Shown: positions 63,815-64,000 of the stretch, in pieces
Layout of the letters: every line of letters begins with the position of its first letter
How positions within the stretch are numbered: position 1 is the stretch's first letter
Assembly (NCBI GenBank): GCA_018240025.1
Contig: JAFEGM010000012.1
Coordinates: forward strand, 103,612 to 167,611
Reading direction: 5' to 3'
Source: Verrucomicrobiota bacterium
GTDB lineage: Bacteria; Verrucomicrobiota; Verrucomicrobiia; Chthoniobacterales; SZAS-18
DNA length: 64,000 nt
Translations under genes and position numbers: made by a program
Notes under the pieces: generated by a model
Seen by the model: the letters and a program-made list of their open reading frames with translations, nothing else
Told to the model about the DNA's origin: nothing
Database searches by the model: none

Positions 63815-64000
63815 GAGAAGTTTGGCCTGCGGCTGTGGGTCGATGCGAGGACGAGGACGAGGGAAGTTTGGCCTGCGGCTTTGGTCGATGCGAGGACGAG
63901 GACGAGGACGACGACGAGGACGAGGGGAGTTTGGCCTGCGGCTTTGGGTCGATGCGAGGACGAGGACGAGGACGACGACGAGGGAAGTTTGGCCTGCGGC
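63815..64000. repeat. Minisatellite upstream of the kinase gene
   Basis: Three complete units and the start of a fourth (63815, 63861, 63924, 63982) share AAGTTTGGCCTGCGGC, then GGTCGATGCGAGGACGAGGA. They differ in the number of inner GAGGAC/GACGAC hexamers (46, 63 and 58 bp). The array runs off the window edge. No gene is seen in 63779-64000. Confidence 0.85.

Overview
The window looks like a high-GC chromosome segment of a Verrucomicrobiota bacterium, probably Opitutaceae. This is inferred, not proven. The pointers are an ECF sigma factor beside a giant Ser/Thr kinase with WD40-like repeats, secreted proteins ending in paired IAGFVV...LGPSL modules, a beta-helix protein built on QPGSYYLTGN...LDLNGF repeats, and an exonuclease-DNA ligase fusion.

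Region 1 (1-41.2 kb) is a heavy-metal island. It opens with a Mn/Fe/Zn-type ABC importer (end of the binding protein, ATPase, two permeases) and an outer-membrane barrel. A minus-strand trio follows (exported protein, membrane protein, PD-(D/E)XK-like protein), then a CDF zinc exporter. The first HME-RND locus (7.5-15.2 kb, plus strand) reads anti-sigma-like protein, CnrX-like sensor, small exported protein, C, B, A, ECF sigma factor. A more AT-rich insert (15.2-21.2 kb) carries a subtilisin-like protease and a beta-propeller protein. The second locus (33.4 to 21.3 kb, minus strand) reads small Cys-rich protein, C, B, A, CxxC-tail periplasmic protein, Zn/Cd P-type ATPase, two small membrane or exported proteins, a Csp-like copper-storage protein, an HNH-like protein, a small protein and a lipoprotein. 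The third locus (40.7 to 34.0 kb, minus strand) repeats that order (small Cys-rich protein, C, B, A, CxxC-tail protein) but keeps only the metal-binding head of the ATPase. The island ends at a tRNA-Leu(CAA) whose 3' end faces it. Phased 10-bp repeats lie in the gap, as expected at an integration boundary, although no integrase is in view.

Region 2 (41.3-64 kb) is more GC-rich and looks like ordinary chromosome: HAD phosphatase, DUF1624-type acyltransferase, vanadium-type haloperoxidase, tyrosine phosphatase, PAP2 phosphatase, DUF1801 protein, two exported proteins, an orphan sugar ABC permease, a VOC protein, the exonuclease-ligase fusion, a GmhB-like phosphatase, an M20 dipeptidase, RuvB, a beta-helix protein, an ECF sigma factor and its tail-to-tail kinase. 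Its gaps are rich in repeats: 8- and 16-bp purine tandem repeats, a 440-bp inverted repeat, four copies of a 19-nt palindrome, GCGAAG arrays and a minisatellite at the right edge.

Functionally, metals enter through the ABC importer and leave the cytoplasm through the CDF protein and P-type ATPase. The three CBA pumps carry them from the periplasm to the outside, and the small Cys-rich proteins and Csp-like protein probably buffer or sense them. Four candidate promoters (three good, one weak) put the transcription start within about 0-5 nt of the start codon, so leaderless mRNAs may be common here.
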